This document shows positions 34,142 to 44,330 of a stretch of DNA of 44,932 bases, piece after piece. The notes under the pieces were generated by a model. It made no database searches, was not told the origin of the DNA, and saw nothing but the letters and a program-made list of their open reading frames with translations. Source of the DNA: Candidatus Methanovirga australis (GTDB lineage: Archaea; Methanobacteriota; Methanobacteria; Methanobacteriales; Methanobacteriaceae); assembly GCA_031272765.1 (NCBI GenBank), contig JAISTD010000108.1, forward strand, positions 1-44,932. The letters are read 5' to 3'. The position numbers and the translations under genes are program-made. The stretch's first letter is position 1. Each line of letters starts with the position of its first letter.

Positions 34142-35494
34142 TTACTTAGTCTCCTTTCCAATGACTTCATCAAGTAAGTTCAAAAAATTGTCTTTTTCCT
34201 TAAATGGGATCATCGCACCAGCGGCGATATCATGACCTCCACCCTGACCACCAAAACTAACTGCAACATCTTGAAGAGCCGTGCTAAGGTTTACACCCTC
34301 TTCAACAATGCGTCTGGTTGTTCTTCCAGAAATCTTTATATCCTTATGGAATCTTGACATTCCAATAACAGGTTTACTACTGTCAAAAATACCAATAGAT
34401 AATCCAACACCAGCAATTGTCCCAAGAAGAGTTTTTATAATCTTATCCTCACTATACATATATTGTATATTCTCTAATTCAACAACACCTTCTCTTCTAA
34501 CCCAATCAAAACCTTTTATCAGTTGATTTCTATACTTGTTCTGTAAATTAACAGCTGCATGCAATGCTTTTTCCCTTTCACCAAGACACAAACTAATTCC
34601 TAAACCAAACTTTTTATTCTTACCACAGGCATCTAAGATACTACCAAAGTCCTCTAAGTTTCTAAGTTCAGGTGACTCTTTTGGAGTTGTAAAAACCTCA
34701 CCAAAAATTTTTGGATTAACATTAATAAGTTCATCTTTTAGAACATCCTGTTCTTCACCTTCAAGATCAGAGAATTTAACACCATAAGACAAACCTATCT
34801 TTTCTAAAAACATTATTGAAGCTTCTAAATCCCCAGTTAGCCCAGATAATCCTGGATTAAGAGTGTAAGCCATTGATTTATAAATTGGTTCGCTATTCTT
34901 AGAAGCTATTTTCAGATCATTATGAACTTCCAATCCAGCGAACTCCTTAGCCTCCTCTAAAATCAAAGAATTAACACCAATAAAACCATCATGAAATTGC
35001 ATATCAGCAAAAGCACCAACCAAAGCTAAATTAGCTAAATGCTTTTTATTCATTTCTCTAACAGCTAAGTAAGATGTTCCAGAACCACTTATCTCTTTAC
35101 TTCCCTCAATTCCAAAGATGTGAGGATTAACATGAACCACATTCTCCTTAGCTTCACCTTCACCAGGAATATGATGGTCCAATATTATAACATCAGATTT
35201 AAAATTATTTATATCATTTAAAAAAACACTACCCATATCACAGAAAACAAATAATTTATATCTCTCACTTCTAAATTGAATGACATTTTCATCTTTAAGT
35301 CTTGGAAGAATAGTCACATGAAACTTTCCATCTTCTTCATTAATGGCATTAGCTATTATTCCTGCCGCAGATAATCCATCAGCATCGTTGTGAGATACAA
35401 TTCTTATAATATTTCCTTGAGATATATGCTTTTTTAATATGGCACAGGCTTCATCCGCCCTATTTAACAAGGAGTGCTGCTTCTTTTGGGTCAT
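34142..35494 (-). CDS. DHH phosphoesterase, RecJ-like single-strand exonuclease (GAN-like)
   Basis: 450 residues. DHH motifs in order: [13 protein letters not shown] (34-46), FCDMGS (84-89), LDHHIPG (105-111) and ADMQF; the DHHA1 part ends with [17 protein letters not shown]. Archaeal members are single-strand DNA exonucleases, and the GAN type binds GINS in the replisome. ATG at 35494 overlaps the last 35 bases of the S15 gene, with GGAG only two bases away. A shorter start is possible, but no better ribosome site was found. The overlap implies coupling to rpsO. Confidence 0.88.
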   Translation of the reverse strand: MTQKKQHSLLNRADEACAILKKHISQGNIIRIVSHNDADGLSAAGIIANAINEEDGKFHVTILPRLKDENVIQFRSERYKLFVFCDMGSVFLNDINNFKSDVIILDHHIPGEGEAKENVVHVNPHIFGIEGSKEISGSGTSYLAVREMNKKHLANLALVGAFADMQFHDGFIGVNSLILEEAKEFAGLEVHNDLKIASKNSEPIYKSMAYTLNPGLSGLTGDLEASIMFLEKIGLSYGVKFSDLEGEEQDVLKDELINVNPKIFGEVFTTPKESPELRNLEDFGSILDACGKNKKFGLGISLCLGEREKALHAAVNLQNKYRNQLIKGFDWVRREGVVELENIQYMYSEDKIIKTLLGTIAGVGLSIGIFDSSKPVIGMSRFHKDIKISGRTTRRIVEEGVNLSTALQDVAVSFGGQGGGHDIAAGAMIPFKEKDNFLNLLDEVIGKETK

Positions 35495-35858
35495 ATCTCC
35501 ATCCTTCAGGTAATTTTCCTTCTTTAGAATAGTATTTACCTAATCTACGAATTCTAAATTCAATGATATTTAATCCTCTTTTACCATGTAAATCCTTAGG
35601 ATTTTCTTTAATATGATCCCTAATATTAACAGCTCGCCTAATCAAGTTCATTATATCTTCAGGATAATCTCCTGCTTGGTCATTTCTTTTTAGAATAGCT
35701 GTGATTTTTTCTCCAACAATATTCTTAACACTTGGAATTCCATAAGTATCTCTTAAAATAATCCCTATTTCACTTGCAGTTCTCCCTTCACGGTTAAATT
35801 TTAAAATTAATTCTTCAATTTCTTCATCTGAATACATTACCCATTCTGGTCTTGACAT
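35460..35858 (-). CDS. rpsO: 30S ribosomal protein S15
   Basis: 132 residues, archaeal/eukaryal length with the N-terminal extension missing from bacteria. Binds 16S rRNA in the platform. Conserved [57 protein letters not shown] and the tail [20 protein letters not shown] at 35858 has GGAGGA six bases before. First gene of a unit with the DHH exonuclease. Confidence 0.96.
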   Translation of the reverse strand: MSRPEWVMYSDEEIEELILKFNREGRTASEIGIILRDTYGIPSVKNIVGEKITAILKRNDQAGDYPEDIMNLIRRAVNIRDHIKENPKDLHGKRGLNIIEFRIRRLGKYYSKEGKLPEGWRYDPKEAALLVK

Positions 35859-36090
35859 GATTTATCCTCCATATATTATATTCTTTAAAAAATTAAATTC
35901 TACAAAAAATTTATAAAATAAATAAAATTTATTAATAAAAAAACTTTGTAAAATACCTAAACTTAGTAATAAAAATAACAAAAATTAAATATTCAACTAT
36001 TAAATAGCTGATTAATTTTATTATTATATGGATTCCTTATTTAATAGCTGTTTAGAATATTAAATAGAAATCTATCAAATACAAAGCAAA

Positions 36091-36648
36091 TTAATCAGTT
36101 GAATTCTCTTTATACCAATTAATAAATATTTCTAAGGAATTTCTTCTATGAGAAAACTGATTTTTCTCCTCAATAGAAAGTTCAGCGAAAGTTTTGTCTT
36201 TTTCCTCAACATAAAACAAGGGATCAAAAGCAAAGCCTTTATTTCCTTTTTCTTGAAAAGCTATTTGACCTTTGACACGCCCTAAAAAAGTCTTGGGTTC
36301 GGTTTTGGGAGTGCAATATCCAATCACCGACCTGAATTCGGCGTATCTATCATCAATATCTTCCATTAATTTTAATATGCTTGAATTTCCAATAGTTTCT
36401 TGAACATAAGAGGAATATACTCCAGGAAACCCATTCAATGCTCTAATAAATAAACCAGCATCTTCAACAATTACGGGTTTTCTTAATTTTGAGGAAGCAT
36501 ATTTTGCTCCAGATATTGCCACATCCTCCAATTCTCCTTGGAGTTCAGGGTAACCTAAATCTATATGTTCAAGTTCAATATTAAAATTATGAAATATTTT
36601 TTTTGCTTCTTCTACTTTATGTTTGTTCCCAGTTATAAATGTTATCAT
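36091..36648 (-). CDS. XTP/dITP pyrophosphatase (RdgB/HAM1)
   Basis: 185 residues, normal length. Removes inosine and xanthosine triphosphates from the nucleotide pool by hydrolysis to the monophosphate. Family motifs: [16 protein letters not shown] (4-19), [20 protein letters not shown] with the catalytic Asp, [14 protein letters not shown] and [15 protein letters not shown] near the end. ATG at 36648. Not obviously in an operon; upstream of it are 260 bases shared with the divergent prenyltransferase gene. Confidence 0.93.
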   Translation of the reverse strand: MITFITGNKHKVEEAKKIFHNFNIELEHIDLGYPELQGELEDVAISGAKYASSKLRKPVIVEDAGLFIRALNGFPGVYSSYVQETIGNSSILKLMEDIDDRYAEFRSVIGYCTPKTEPKTFLGRVKGQIAFQEKGNKGFAFDPLFYVEEKDKTFAELSIEEKNQFSHRRNSLEIFINWYKENSTD

Positions 36649-36910
36649 AACAAATTTTATTGATTCTTTAAATTTATATAATTTTTTATTAAATTATATT
36701 ATTATTTTAAAAAATAATTCTTTATTAAATTTTATTAATATATTATAAATTTAATTCATTGAAATTTATATATCAAACATATTTATTAAAAGTAATCATT
36801 AAATATTAAAGTAGTTATTGAAAAATTCAGTGATAAGATTAAAGTCGTCGAATAAAAAATTAATGAAAAAAATTAAATAAATGAAAAATTGATAAAAACT
36901 ATAAGATACT

Positions 36911-37744
36911 ATGAACTCTTATTTAGAAATATTAAGACCTGTTAATGGATTAATGACCATTATAGCACTTATATTAATAGGAATTATAGAAAAAAGTATT
37001 GATATGCCCTTATTAATAGGAATTTTAGCTGTTTTTTTGGCTACTGGAGGAGGCAATGTAATTAATGATTTCTATGATTACAAAATAGATCACATAAATA
37101 GACCAGAGCGTCCTATTCCTTCAGGTAAAATTTCTCTAAAAAATGCTAAAAATTATAGCTTATCATTGTTTACCATAGCTATTGTCTTAGGAATTATAAT
37201 TTCTATTATGGTAAATAGCTATTTGCCCTGTATCTTAGTGATATTGAATTGTGTGGTAATGTATTATTATGGTTACAGTCTTAAAAGAATACTTTTAATT
37301 GGAAATATAAGTGTTGCCTATTTAACTGGGTCTTGTTTTATATTTGGAGGTTTGATTCTTGGAAAGATATACATTCCATTGTTCTTATCTTTCTTTGCAT
37401 TTATGATGACTTTATCAAGAGAGATTGTTAAAGATATGGAGGATATAGAAGGAGATAAATTGGAAAACGCTAATACATTTCCCATCAAATATGGATTAAA
37501 AAATTCGAGTATTCTAACTTTAATATCTATACTTGTTCCTACATTTATCAGTCCTACTCTTTATTTTATTAAAATTTTCAATATTTATTATCTTATTGTG
37601 CTTTCAATAGCTATTATATTGTTTCTTGTTTCTGCCTATAAAATAATGATTAATCAAGATAAGAATACTTCACATGAAGTTTCTAAGTTGATTAAAATAG
37701 GAATGTTCATTAGCTTTATTGCTTTTGCGATTGGTTCTATATAA
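36911..37744 (+). CDS. UbiA prenyltransferase, digeranylgeranylglyceryl phosphate synthase-like
   Basis: 277 residues, integral membrane with about eight or nine helices. Two Asp-rich motifs: NDFYDYKIDHINRPERP (52-68) and DMEDIEGD (about 176-183), the second reading EIVKDMEDIEGDKLENANTFP. These bind the diphosphate of the prenyl donor through magnesium. The pattern matches archaeal DGGGP synthase, which adds the second geranylgeranyl chain of the ether lipid. Substrate is inferred. ATG at 36911. Together with the CDP-alcohol phosphotransferase at 24500 it points to archaeal membrane lipid synthesis. Confidence 0.88.
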   Translation: MNSYLEILRPVNGLMTIIALILIGIIEKSIDMPLLIGILAVFLATGGGNVINDFYDYKIDHINRPERPIPSGKISLKNAKNYSLSLFTIAIVLGIIISIMVNSYLPCILVILNCVVMYYYGYSLKRILLIGNISVAYLTGSCFIFGGLILGKIYIPLFLSFFAFMMTLSREIVKDMEDIEGDKLENANTFPIKYGLKNSSILTLISILVPTFISPTLYFIKIFNIYYLIVLSIAIILFLVSAYKIMINQDKNTSHEVSKLIKIGMFISFIAFAIGSI

Positions 37745-37767
37745 ATATGTTATATTTTCTAACTTTA

Positions 37768-38766
37768 TTAACCTAAAAGCCATTTTAAATTTAAGATATT
37801 ATGTTTATTCATATATGCAGCTATTTTTACGGGAAATTTAGTGAAAATAAACCTGTTAATAGCTGCTTTCCACATATAACTTTTAGGCATTACTTTATAC
37901 TTAATTTCATGATCTGCAAACGGAGAAAGATTTTTGTACTTAAAAAACAGATCTACATATGGGTGCTTACAATTTAATTCCCAAGGTCTTCTCCAAGGAG
38001 AAGTAATAAAATGAATACACACAGGATTTGTATGTGCTTCGTTATAGTCCTTCTCAACAAACACATGATCTTTCAGCCTGAAAATCCCCATAAATCTTTT
38101 ATAAGCTAAAACAGACACATGGGTTAGAACATTGTTTTTTGGTTCTAAAACTTTTATATTGTTTTTAAGTGCATAATTAATTATGTGTTGGTCATATAAT
38201 AACTCTTTGTTTGTTGTTTTATTAATAAAATCAATTATTTGATCTTGGATATTATCTTCTCTCCATTTTTCTAAGTTCATCAATAAAACTCCAGAGTTAA
38301 CATAAATATCATTAGGATCCATATTTAATTCTTCTTTAAAGCCTGTTTGATTTATATCTATTACACCAGCAGCATAATAGCTACCAACATTTGTATTATA
38401 CAATTCAATTAAACTATTATTTGTGACTATATCTGAATCCATATACAAAATTTTATCAACATTTGGTAAAATTGAAGCGGCAAACATTCTATAGTAGTAA
38501 CTTGTGGATTTATCTGTTGCAGGTAATTTATCTTTAATATTTTCTAACTTTTTTTCAATTTCTGTATTAGGTATTATATGTAATTTTGTTTTCTCGTAGG
38601 TGGTCTCTAATGACCTGATCTTCTCAAGACTACTGTCAGTAATATTATTACTTAATATGTAAAAATTAATTTCATCAAAATCATCATAACTATTATTTAA
38701 AATCGAAGTCATCAGCACTGTTAACTGCATTGCATAATTTTCATCTGAAACCAACAAAAGATTCAT
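37768..38766 (-). CDS. Glycosyltransferase family 8
   Basis: 332 residues, GT-A fold. LLLVSDENYAMQLTVLMTSI at the start binds the UDP part, ILYMDSDIV (107-114) is the DxD metal motif, VNSGVLLMNLEKWRE and YDQHIINYAL are typical of GT8, and HFITSPWRRPWE is the C-terminal acceptor-side motif. GT8 enzymes retain the anomeric configuration and use UDP-glucose or UDP-galactose. In bacteria such enzymes modify lipopolysaccharide or proteins; here the target may be a surface glycan. ATG at 38766 follows AAGGAG. Start is 34 bases below the SurE paralogue's stop. Confidence 0.85.
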   Translation of the reverse strand: MNLLLVSDENYAMQLTVLMTSILNNSYDDFDEINFYILSNNITDSSLEKIRSLETTYEKTKLHIIPNTEIEKKLENIKDKLPATDKSTSYYYRMFAASILPNVDKILYMDSDIVTNNSLIELYNTNVGSYYAAGVIDINQTGFKEELNMDPNDIYVNSGVLLMNLEKWREDNIQDQIIDFINKTTNKELLYDQHIINYALKNNIKVLEPKNNVLTHVSVLAYKRFMGIFRLKDHVFVEKDYNEAHTNPVCIHFITSPWRRPWELNCKHPYVDLFFKYKNLSPFADHEIKYKVMPKSYMWKAAINRFIFTKFPVKIAAYMNKHNILNLKWLLG

Positions 38767-38800
38767 AAATTTACTCCTTAATTATCAAACAACCATATTT

Positions 38801-39574
38801 TTAAACTATCCAATCTTTAATATCTGTTCTTACACTTAAATTTGCAGTTAATGGAGTAATAGTCACTTTTTTTTCGACCAGTGTAGTGTATCTATCTGTT
38901 CCTGATTTTTTTGCAATGTCTTCAAATGTTCCATCTTTCCAGATATATGTTTCTTCCTCTAATTGCTCAACATTAGGATGATACAATTGTTTACCTAATC
39001 TGGTAACAACTATTTCATCATCAATAGGATTTGCTGGAATGTTAATATTAAAAACATCCACTCCTTCAGGCATTCCTTTCTCTAAGACATTTTTAGCTAT
39101 TTTATTTACTATATTCTTAGCAAAGCTAAAGTCAATGCCTTCACCTTTTTTAGAAAAGATGTTTACATTATCTGCGACTTCAATAGAAACACATAGACTT
39201 GGAATTCCATATGCTGCAGCTTCTAATGCAGCCCCAAGAGTACCTGAAGAAGTAATTCGTTCACAACCAAGATTAGGTCCAATATTAATTCCAGAAACCA
39301 CTAAATCAGGTTTTCCTCCTAATAATGAAAATCCAATTACAATACAATCTGCTGGTGTACCTAAAACAAAAAAAGCCTCTGAACCATCATCCAAATATGT
39401 TTTAGATGTTATTAAATGTTTAAAGTATGATAAACTATGACTTTTTCCTGATTGTTGTTCCAAAGGTGCAACAACAAATGCTTCCCCTAAATCTTCCACA
39501 GCTTTTTTACTGGATAGAATACCTTGACTGTGTATACTATCATCGTTTACAAGTAAAATCTTCTTATTGACCAT
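38801..39574 (-). CDS. surE: SurE-like 5'-nucleotidase, paralogue with NDDS motif
   Basis: 257 residues, same fold as the gene at 28403 (PLEQQSGKSHSLSYF, GTPADCIVIGFSLL, SGINIGPNLGCERITSSGTLG). The metal-binding Asp pair is present, but the usual NDDG is NDDS (residues 10-13), and the following IHSQG replaces INSSG. The two share sequence along the whole length, so this is a duplication or an older paralogue. Metal ligands Asn10, Asp11, Asp12 and the later Ser/Asn remain, so activity is still plausible. ATG at 39574. It precedes the GT8 gene. Confidence 0.88.
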   Translation of the reverse strand: MVNKKILLVNDDSIHSQGILSSKKAVEDLGEAFVVAPLEQQSGKSHSLSYFKHLITSKTYLDDGSEAFFVLGTPADCIVIGFSLLGGKPDLVVSGINIGPNLGCERITSSGTLGAALEAAAYGIPSLCVSIEVADNVNIFSKKGEGIDFSFAKNIVNKIAKNVLEKGMPEGVDVFNINIPANPIDDEIVVTRLGKQLYHPNVEQLEEETYIWKDGTFEDIAKKSGTDRYTTLVEKKVTITPLTANLSVRTDIKDWIV

Positions 39575-39795
39575 TTACATCCCTATTTCTAATATAACCT
39601 ATACATCATCCTATTTTATAATTATTATCATAATTATATTGATAACATTAAAATTTAATCTAATATCTAATAATTGTTATATAAGTATTTAACTATAATA
39701 TTTAAATAATATAGAATATTGTTAATAAAATGATTTTGAACTTATTTCGAAAATCTGAACATTAATCATTATCTAATTTTCCATTATTTTAAATA

Positions 39796-41001
39796 TTATC
39801 CCTTTTTAAAATTATCCAAAGTTAATTGCTTCTTTTTTTTAACTTTAACTTCATTATTTAAATTATCATCCAAAGATATTTGACCATATTTTCCTCCTCC
39901 TCCTGGACTTATATGAATAGACTTATTTCTAAATGCTTCAATAGCTATTGCAACTCTTTCATCTATTTCATTAATACTTGAAAGTGGAATTTTAATCAGA
40001 ATATCTATTTCATTATTAAACTCTTTAATTAAAGTCTTCCAAATGTTTTGAACAGTTTTTGTTGTGACACCTCTATCATACACCATACTAATAATTTCAG
40101 CTAAAGGCATGAGATAAACATAAGGTGGACGATGATCAGGATGATGTGGATTATTCCAATCAGCAATCTCAGATATTCTAAAATCAACACCTTTTTTTAT
40201 TATTCCTCCACAATCACATTTCATCTTATTTTCCTTAGCAAAAATAGGATCCACCAACTGATAACATTTGCTACAAGCAGTCATATGATACTTACCTAAA
40301 TTAGCTATTAAGCCATAGTTAGCTTTAATGTCATTATTCTTTATTCCATTCTTAAGAGATGTGAAAGAAATATCTTCCATTTCAATTTGATTAAACTCTC
40401 TACCTAACCTATGTGGCCATGGAGAATGAGCATCAGAATTTGTTAAAAAAGGAATATTTTGAAGTTCTTTAACTCTGTCTGCCATATTACTATCTGCAGA
40501 AAGCCCTAACTCTAAAAAATCAGGTTTTCCATCGTAACAATCATAAACATGGTCGTGTGTTTTATACATTCCAGTCCAAGGTGTAAAAGCATGGGCAGGA
40601 CCAAACAAACATCCATAATCCTTTGCTAAATCTTTAATCTCACAACCATCCATTTCAACTCGTGGTCTACCATCAACATCTTTATTTTTAGAAGCCAATT
40701 TTTCAGATATTTCTCTTGCTATTTCAATATTTGGAAGAATAAATAAATGATGAATTCTATTTTTAGCCTCAACTTCAGCAGTTAAAATAAAATCACAGTC
40801 TTTTTTAGAATATATTCCATCTCCAGAGTAAATTGTACTCTCCTCAATCATATCCAACCATTTAAGATGAAATCCATCTCCTGTTCCCATTAATTGAAGT
40901 CCTTTTAATTTAGCTTGAGGAGCTATATTGTCTACAACCATATCTTTAGAACTTGCCATTGAAAAACAGCTATGAATATGCAAATCAGCATTTATCAACA
41001 T
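39796..41001 (-). CDS. Endonuclease Q (PHP-type DNA repair nuclease)
   Basis: 401 residues. PHP domain metal ligands appear in NADLHIHSCFSMASS (Asp6, His8, His10), GTGDGFH, EVEAKNRIHHLFILP, GPAHAFTPWTGMY, and NSDAHSPWPHRLGREFN. A zinc ribbon follows: CSKCYQLVDP and CDCGG near 265-285. This combination, formerly the TIGR00375 family, is EndoQ, which nicks DNA 5' of deaminated bases such as uracil and hypoxanthine. The tail KKKKQLTLDNFKKG is a PIP-box-like peptide (QLTLDNF), suggesting binding to the PCNA clamp. ATG at 41001; 650-base gap upstream. Confidence 0.88.
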   Translation of the reverse strand: MLINADLHIHSCFSMASSKDMVVDNIAPQAKLKGLQLMGTGDGFHLKWLDMIEESTIYSGDGIYSKKDCDFILTAEVEAKNRIHHLFILPNIEIAREISEKLASKNKDVDGRPRVEMDGCEIKDLAKDYGCLFGPAHAFTPWTGMYKTHDHVYDCYDGKPDFLELGLSADSNMADRVKELQNIPFLTNSDAHSPWPHRLGREFNQIEMEDISFTSLKNGIKNNDIKANYGLIANLGKYHMTACSKCYQLVDPIFAKENKMKCDCGGIIKKGVDFRISEIADWNNPHHPDHRPPYVYLMPLAEIISMVYDRGVTTKTVQNIWKTLIKEFNNEIDILIKIPLSSINEIDERVAIAIEAFRNKSIHISPGGGGKYGQISLDDNLNNEVKVKKKKQLTLDNFKKG

Positions 41002-41657
41002 TATATTTCCTTTTAAGTTTATAGTATTATAGTTAATTATTCTTAAATTAATTATTATATATTAAAATATAAATTCATTTAATTCAGCATAATTTAATTC
41101 AGCTAAAATATTAATTCAATATAAATATTAATTCAATATATTTAACTAAATATATTATTTATAATAGTTTATAGATTTATTTTGTAATCTTATTACTATA
41201 TAATTAAATAGTAAGTTATAAAAAAGATGTTATAAAAAATAACTTACAATAGGATAATACCATTCTCAAATAAATATCAAATTGGTATAAAATAGACTTT
41301 TTACTTTAAAATTAGATATTTATAAGAACTTAAAAAACTTTTGTTTTCTAAGTTTCTCACTCTGTTCGAAACAACAAAAACTGAAGTTATCTAACTTACC
41401 TAAAAGGTAAGAAAATGGAAAATCAAAATTTTCTAACTTAACAAGTTAAGGTTCATCAAAAATTTTTATAAATTAAAAAAACTTCAATTTTTTACTATTT
41501 ATAAAAATAGGATTATAAGACCTATTCACTGTAATTTATGAATAATATGGAACTTAATAATATTTATATAGTTTAAATATAAAACAATATCATATATTTT
41601 AAAAATAATTCCTACTAACAACATTAAGTTCTGAATGATAAGTTAAAGCAAGGAGGA
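41002..41657. other. Gap with tandem and hairpin repeats
   Basis: No gene. A 17-base tandem repeat (AATATTAATTCAATATA, 41107-41123 and 41124-41140) lies near the endonuclease promoter. Between 41344 and 41455 is a hairpin cluster: a diverged copy of the 28-base core (41344-41372), CTTACCT-AA-AAGGTAAG, AAAATC-AAAATTTT and CTTAAC-AA-GTTAAG. The right part holds the PAP2 gene promoter. Confidence 0.6.
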
Positions 41658-42320
41658 ATTGAAATCGGTTTTTTAAACGAACAAAATCTACCATTTAATG
41701 CAGATATTTTCTATTTCTTTAATCATAACATTCATAATCCTATTTTGGACTTTTTCATACCTATTCTTACAAACTGTGTTAATGATTTTTTCCTTTTAGG
41801 ATTATCTATCTTCATATTTGCTTTAGCTATTACACTTAATAAACATAAACTTCAAAGAATTTCCGTTTATTTGATTCTATCAGCCATAACCAGTGGCATA
41901 ATATTTATCACGATTAAAATCCTAACTGGAGAATTAAGACCATTCTTAGTTTTGGAAAATGTTAATCAATTAGTCAGTGTAGGTTCTCCATTAACCTTTC
42001 CTTCAGGACACACAACCAGTGCTTTTGCTTTCGCATCAACAATTGCTTTAACTTATAAAATTAAAATTAAAAATTTCAATTTTAATTCTGGATGGATTGC
42101 ATACCCAATAGCTATTTTTATGGGTGTTTCAAGAATATATGTCGGAGTTCATTATCCTTTAGATGTTTTAGTAGGTGCCATCATTGGTTTTCTATCAGCT
42201 TATATCGTTATAAAATTAGGGGACAAATACTTAAAAGATAACATTTGTAGTTTAAGAATCACTGCAGCTGTTATTCTTATTTTAATTCTTTATATTTGTT
42301 TCATTTATGTGAATATTTAA
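41658..42320 (+). CDS. PAP2-family membrane phosphatase, start unclear
   Basis: About 220 residues if read from the ribosome site. Five or six helices with the PAP2 motifs KILTGELRP (KX6RP), PSGH in TFPSGHTTSAFAFAS, and SRIYVGVHYPLDV. The family dephosphorylates lipid phosphates and isoprenoid diphosphates at the membrane surface. The longest ordinary start is TTG at 41745, which would remove the first segment. In frame upstream lies IEIGFLNEQNLPFNADIFYF then FNHNIHNPIL, typical of PAP2 N-termini, preceded by GGAGG (41652-41656) but with no ATG, GTG or TTG in frame. A TTG at 41659 is one frame off; a seventh T in the run near 41670 would join it to the protein. Confidence 0.75.
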   Translation: MEIGFLNEQNLPFNADIFYFFNHNIHNPILDFFIPILTNCVNDFFLLGLSIFIFALAITLNKHKLQRISVYLILSAITSGIIFITIKILTGELRPFLVLENVNQLVSVGSPLTFPSGHTTSAFAFASTIALTYKIKIKNFNFNSGWIAYPIAIFMGVSRIYVGVHYPLDVLVGAIIGFLSAYIVIKLGDKYLKDNICSLRITAAVILILILYICFIYVNI

Positions 42321-42439
42321 TATTTCAGCTGCACGACCGAAATTTCATATGATCTTTATGGATAATCTTTAAAAAGTAGAATTTGGAATTATGGAGAATC
42401 CGTAATATATTCCTATATAAACACATATTTTAACCTTAA

Positions 42440-43102
42440 TTAATTCACTACTTTTCCGTCTAAGATATTAATAATTCTATTGGCTTGAATTGCAACATCG
42501 TGGTCGTGAGTCACAATAACTAAAGTAATATTTTCTTTTTCATGAAGATCCTTCAACAAATCAATAATTTTTTGAGAATTAACAGAATCTAAAGAACCAG
42601 TAGGCTCATCAGCAAGAATAATTGAAGGAGAATTAACAAGAGCTCGTGCAACAGCTATTCTCTGTCTTTCACCACCAGATAATTTCACAGGAGAAAAATC
42701 GGCCTTATCACCTAAACCAACACTTTCCAACAACATTAATGCCTTTTTCCTCATTTCAGATGATGAAGCCTTGGATTCATAAGCAGGAAGTTCAACATTC
42801 TCAACAGATGATAGCATTGGAAGAAGATTATCCAACTGAAAAACAAATCCAATGGTTTGTGAACGAAAACTACTTAAATCTTTCTCTGATAAAAGATCAT
42901 GGTTATCCACAATGATTTTACCTTTATCTGCCCTATCCAAAGCACCAATCATATTCAGTAGTGTTGACTTACCAGAACCAGACGGACCAGTAATAGCCAC
43001 AAATTCACCTTCCTCAATTATCAAATCAACACCATCCAATGCTTTAACACTACCTTTTTCATAAGATTTTGCTAAACCCTCAATTTCTACAATATTAACC
43101 AT
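42440..43102 (-). CDS. ABC transporter ATP-binding protein, MacB/LolD type
   Basis: 220 residues. Walker A GPSGSGKST (39-47), Q-loop at FQLDNLLPMLS, signature LSGGERQRIAVARAL (141-155), Walker B IILADEPTGSLD (161-172) and His switch in VIVTHDHDV are all intact. Together with the FtsX/MacB-like permease upstream (ends 23 bases before this start) it forms one transporter. The start at ATG 43102 has AGGTGG seven bases upstream; the in-frame extension to 43120 is less likely. MacB-type pairs move lipoproteins or peptides, or act mechanically, but the substrate is not shown. Confidence 0.92.
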   Translation of the reverse strand: MVNIVEIEGLAKSYEKGSVKALDGVDLIIEEGEFVAITGPSGSGKSTLLNMIGALDRADKGKIIVDNHDLLSEKDLSSFRSQTIGFVFQLDNLLPMLSSVENVELPAYESKASSSEMRKKALMLLESVGLGDKADFSPVKLSGGERQRIAVARALVNSPSIILADEPTGSLDSVNSQKIIDLLKDLHEKENITLVIVTHDHDVAIQANRIINILDGKVVN

Positions 43103-43124
43103 AAAAATCCACCTTTTCACTATT

Positions 43125-44309
43125 TTATTCTTCTCTTACAGCTTCAGCTGGAGACAATCTACTTGCCCTAATAGCAGGAACTAAAGAACCTAACAAAGCC
43201 ATTATAAGAACTATATAAAATGCTTTCAAAAAAGCCACAACGGATAAAGTATCTAAATAGATTAAGAAACTTACTGCATAATCTGGCATCATGTTATTCA
43301 TTTCAAAGGTAATTAAAATTACTAATATTGAAGCAATGATAAATGAGATAAGGGTTAATATAAATGCTTCACTAAGAATCATTATAAATATTCTTCTTGA
43401 TTTCCATCCAATAGCTTTTAAAACACCGATTTCACGGGTTCTATCACCAATCGCCTTCAACATAATGATCAAAGTTAATACAACACCGATAAATACTGGG
43501 ATTAAATCATATATTATTCTACTTAGGTCATGATAATATCTATTTTCGGCAATTTCCCTTTCATTAGGTCCTTCAACGATTAAATTACTATCATAAAACT
43601 TTTTTTTCAAATCTTCAGTGATTTGGGAAGCATTTTCATCTTCTTTAACTTTAATATAGATGTTTTTGAGTTTTCCCGAAGTTTGATCAAGTCCTCCCCC
43701 ATATTTCTCATTTTGTATTAAATGTAATTTAGCTATTTCTTCAACATTTCCTACAGATGTATAAGAATCACTCCTACTTTTAAAGGTTGTAATCCCAACA
43801 ACTTCATAACTATCATTACTAAATAAAAGGTTTTCTCCAATAGTCTTATTCAACATTTTTGCATCACGATCAGATAAGATCATTTCTTTCTTGTTATCAT
43901 CAAACATTCTACCTTCAGAAAGATGTATTTTCATGAGGTCTGCATCTTGCGAATTAAATCCAATGATGCCCATACCTTGTGTTTTATTAATGCTCCAAGA
44001 AGTATAATATGTTCCCACTACTTTTTCAATTCGCTTATCTTTTTTTATTTCATCAATTAAATTTTCAGTCAAATTCTGATGACGAAACATACCATATTCA
44101 TCCTTTTCAAGCATGGATGATGTTGGAATTGTTATCTCAGAAGGTATTTCTTTTCCATAACTTCCACCGTAAGCATGCATAGAAATCGCGAAAAAAAGAA
44201 TTATGAATACTGGAATACTAATGCCAGTTAACATGTATACTACACGAGACTTTTTTCTAAACGAACTTTTCAAAATAAATTTACTAAAAGACAAAATACC
44301 TTCCCTCAT
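43125..44309 (-). CDS. ABC transporter permease, FtsX/MacB type
   Basis: About 394 residues. One N-terminal helix (YMLTGISIPVFIILFFAISM), then an external MacB periplasmic-core-like domain of about 220 residues, then three helices (IIYDLIPVFIGVVLTLIIM, ILTLISFIIASILVILITF, LKAFYIVLIMALLGSLVPA) of the FtsX domain, with the coupling sequence GDRTREIGVLKAIGWKSRRI before the second. The end PAIRASRLSPAEAVREE is a family hallmark. The start ATG at 44309 is chosen over an in-frame TTG at 44318. The ATPase gene follows 22 bases after the stop. Confidence 0.9.
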   Translation of the reverse strand: MREGILSFSKFILKSSFRKKSRVVYMLTGISIPVFIILFFAISMHAYGGSYGKEIPSEITIPTSSMLEKDEYGMFRHQNLTENLIDEIKKDKRIEKVVGTYYTSWSINKTQGMGIIGFNSQDADLMKIHLSEGRMFDDNKKEMILSDRDAKMLNKTIGENLLFSNDSYEVVGITTFKSRSDSYTSVGNVEEIAKLHLIQNEKYGGGLDQTSGKLKNIYIKVKEDENASQITEDLKKKFYDSNLIVEGPNEREIAENRYYHDLSRIIYDLIPVFIGVVLTLIIMLKAIGDRTREIGVLKAIGWKSRRIFIMILSEAFILTLISFIIASILVILITFEMNNMMPDYAVSFLIYLDTLSVVAFLKAFYIVLIMALLGSLVPAIRASRLSPAEAVREE

Positions 44310-44330
44310 TAATAACAATTGACTCTACGA

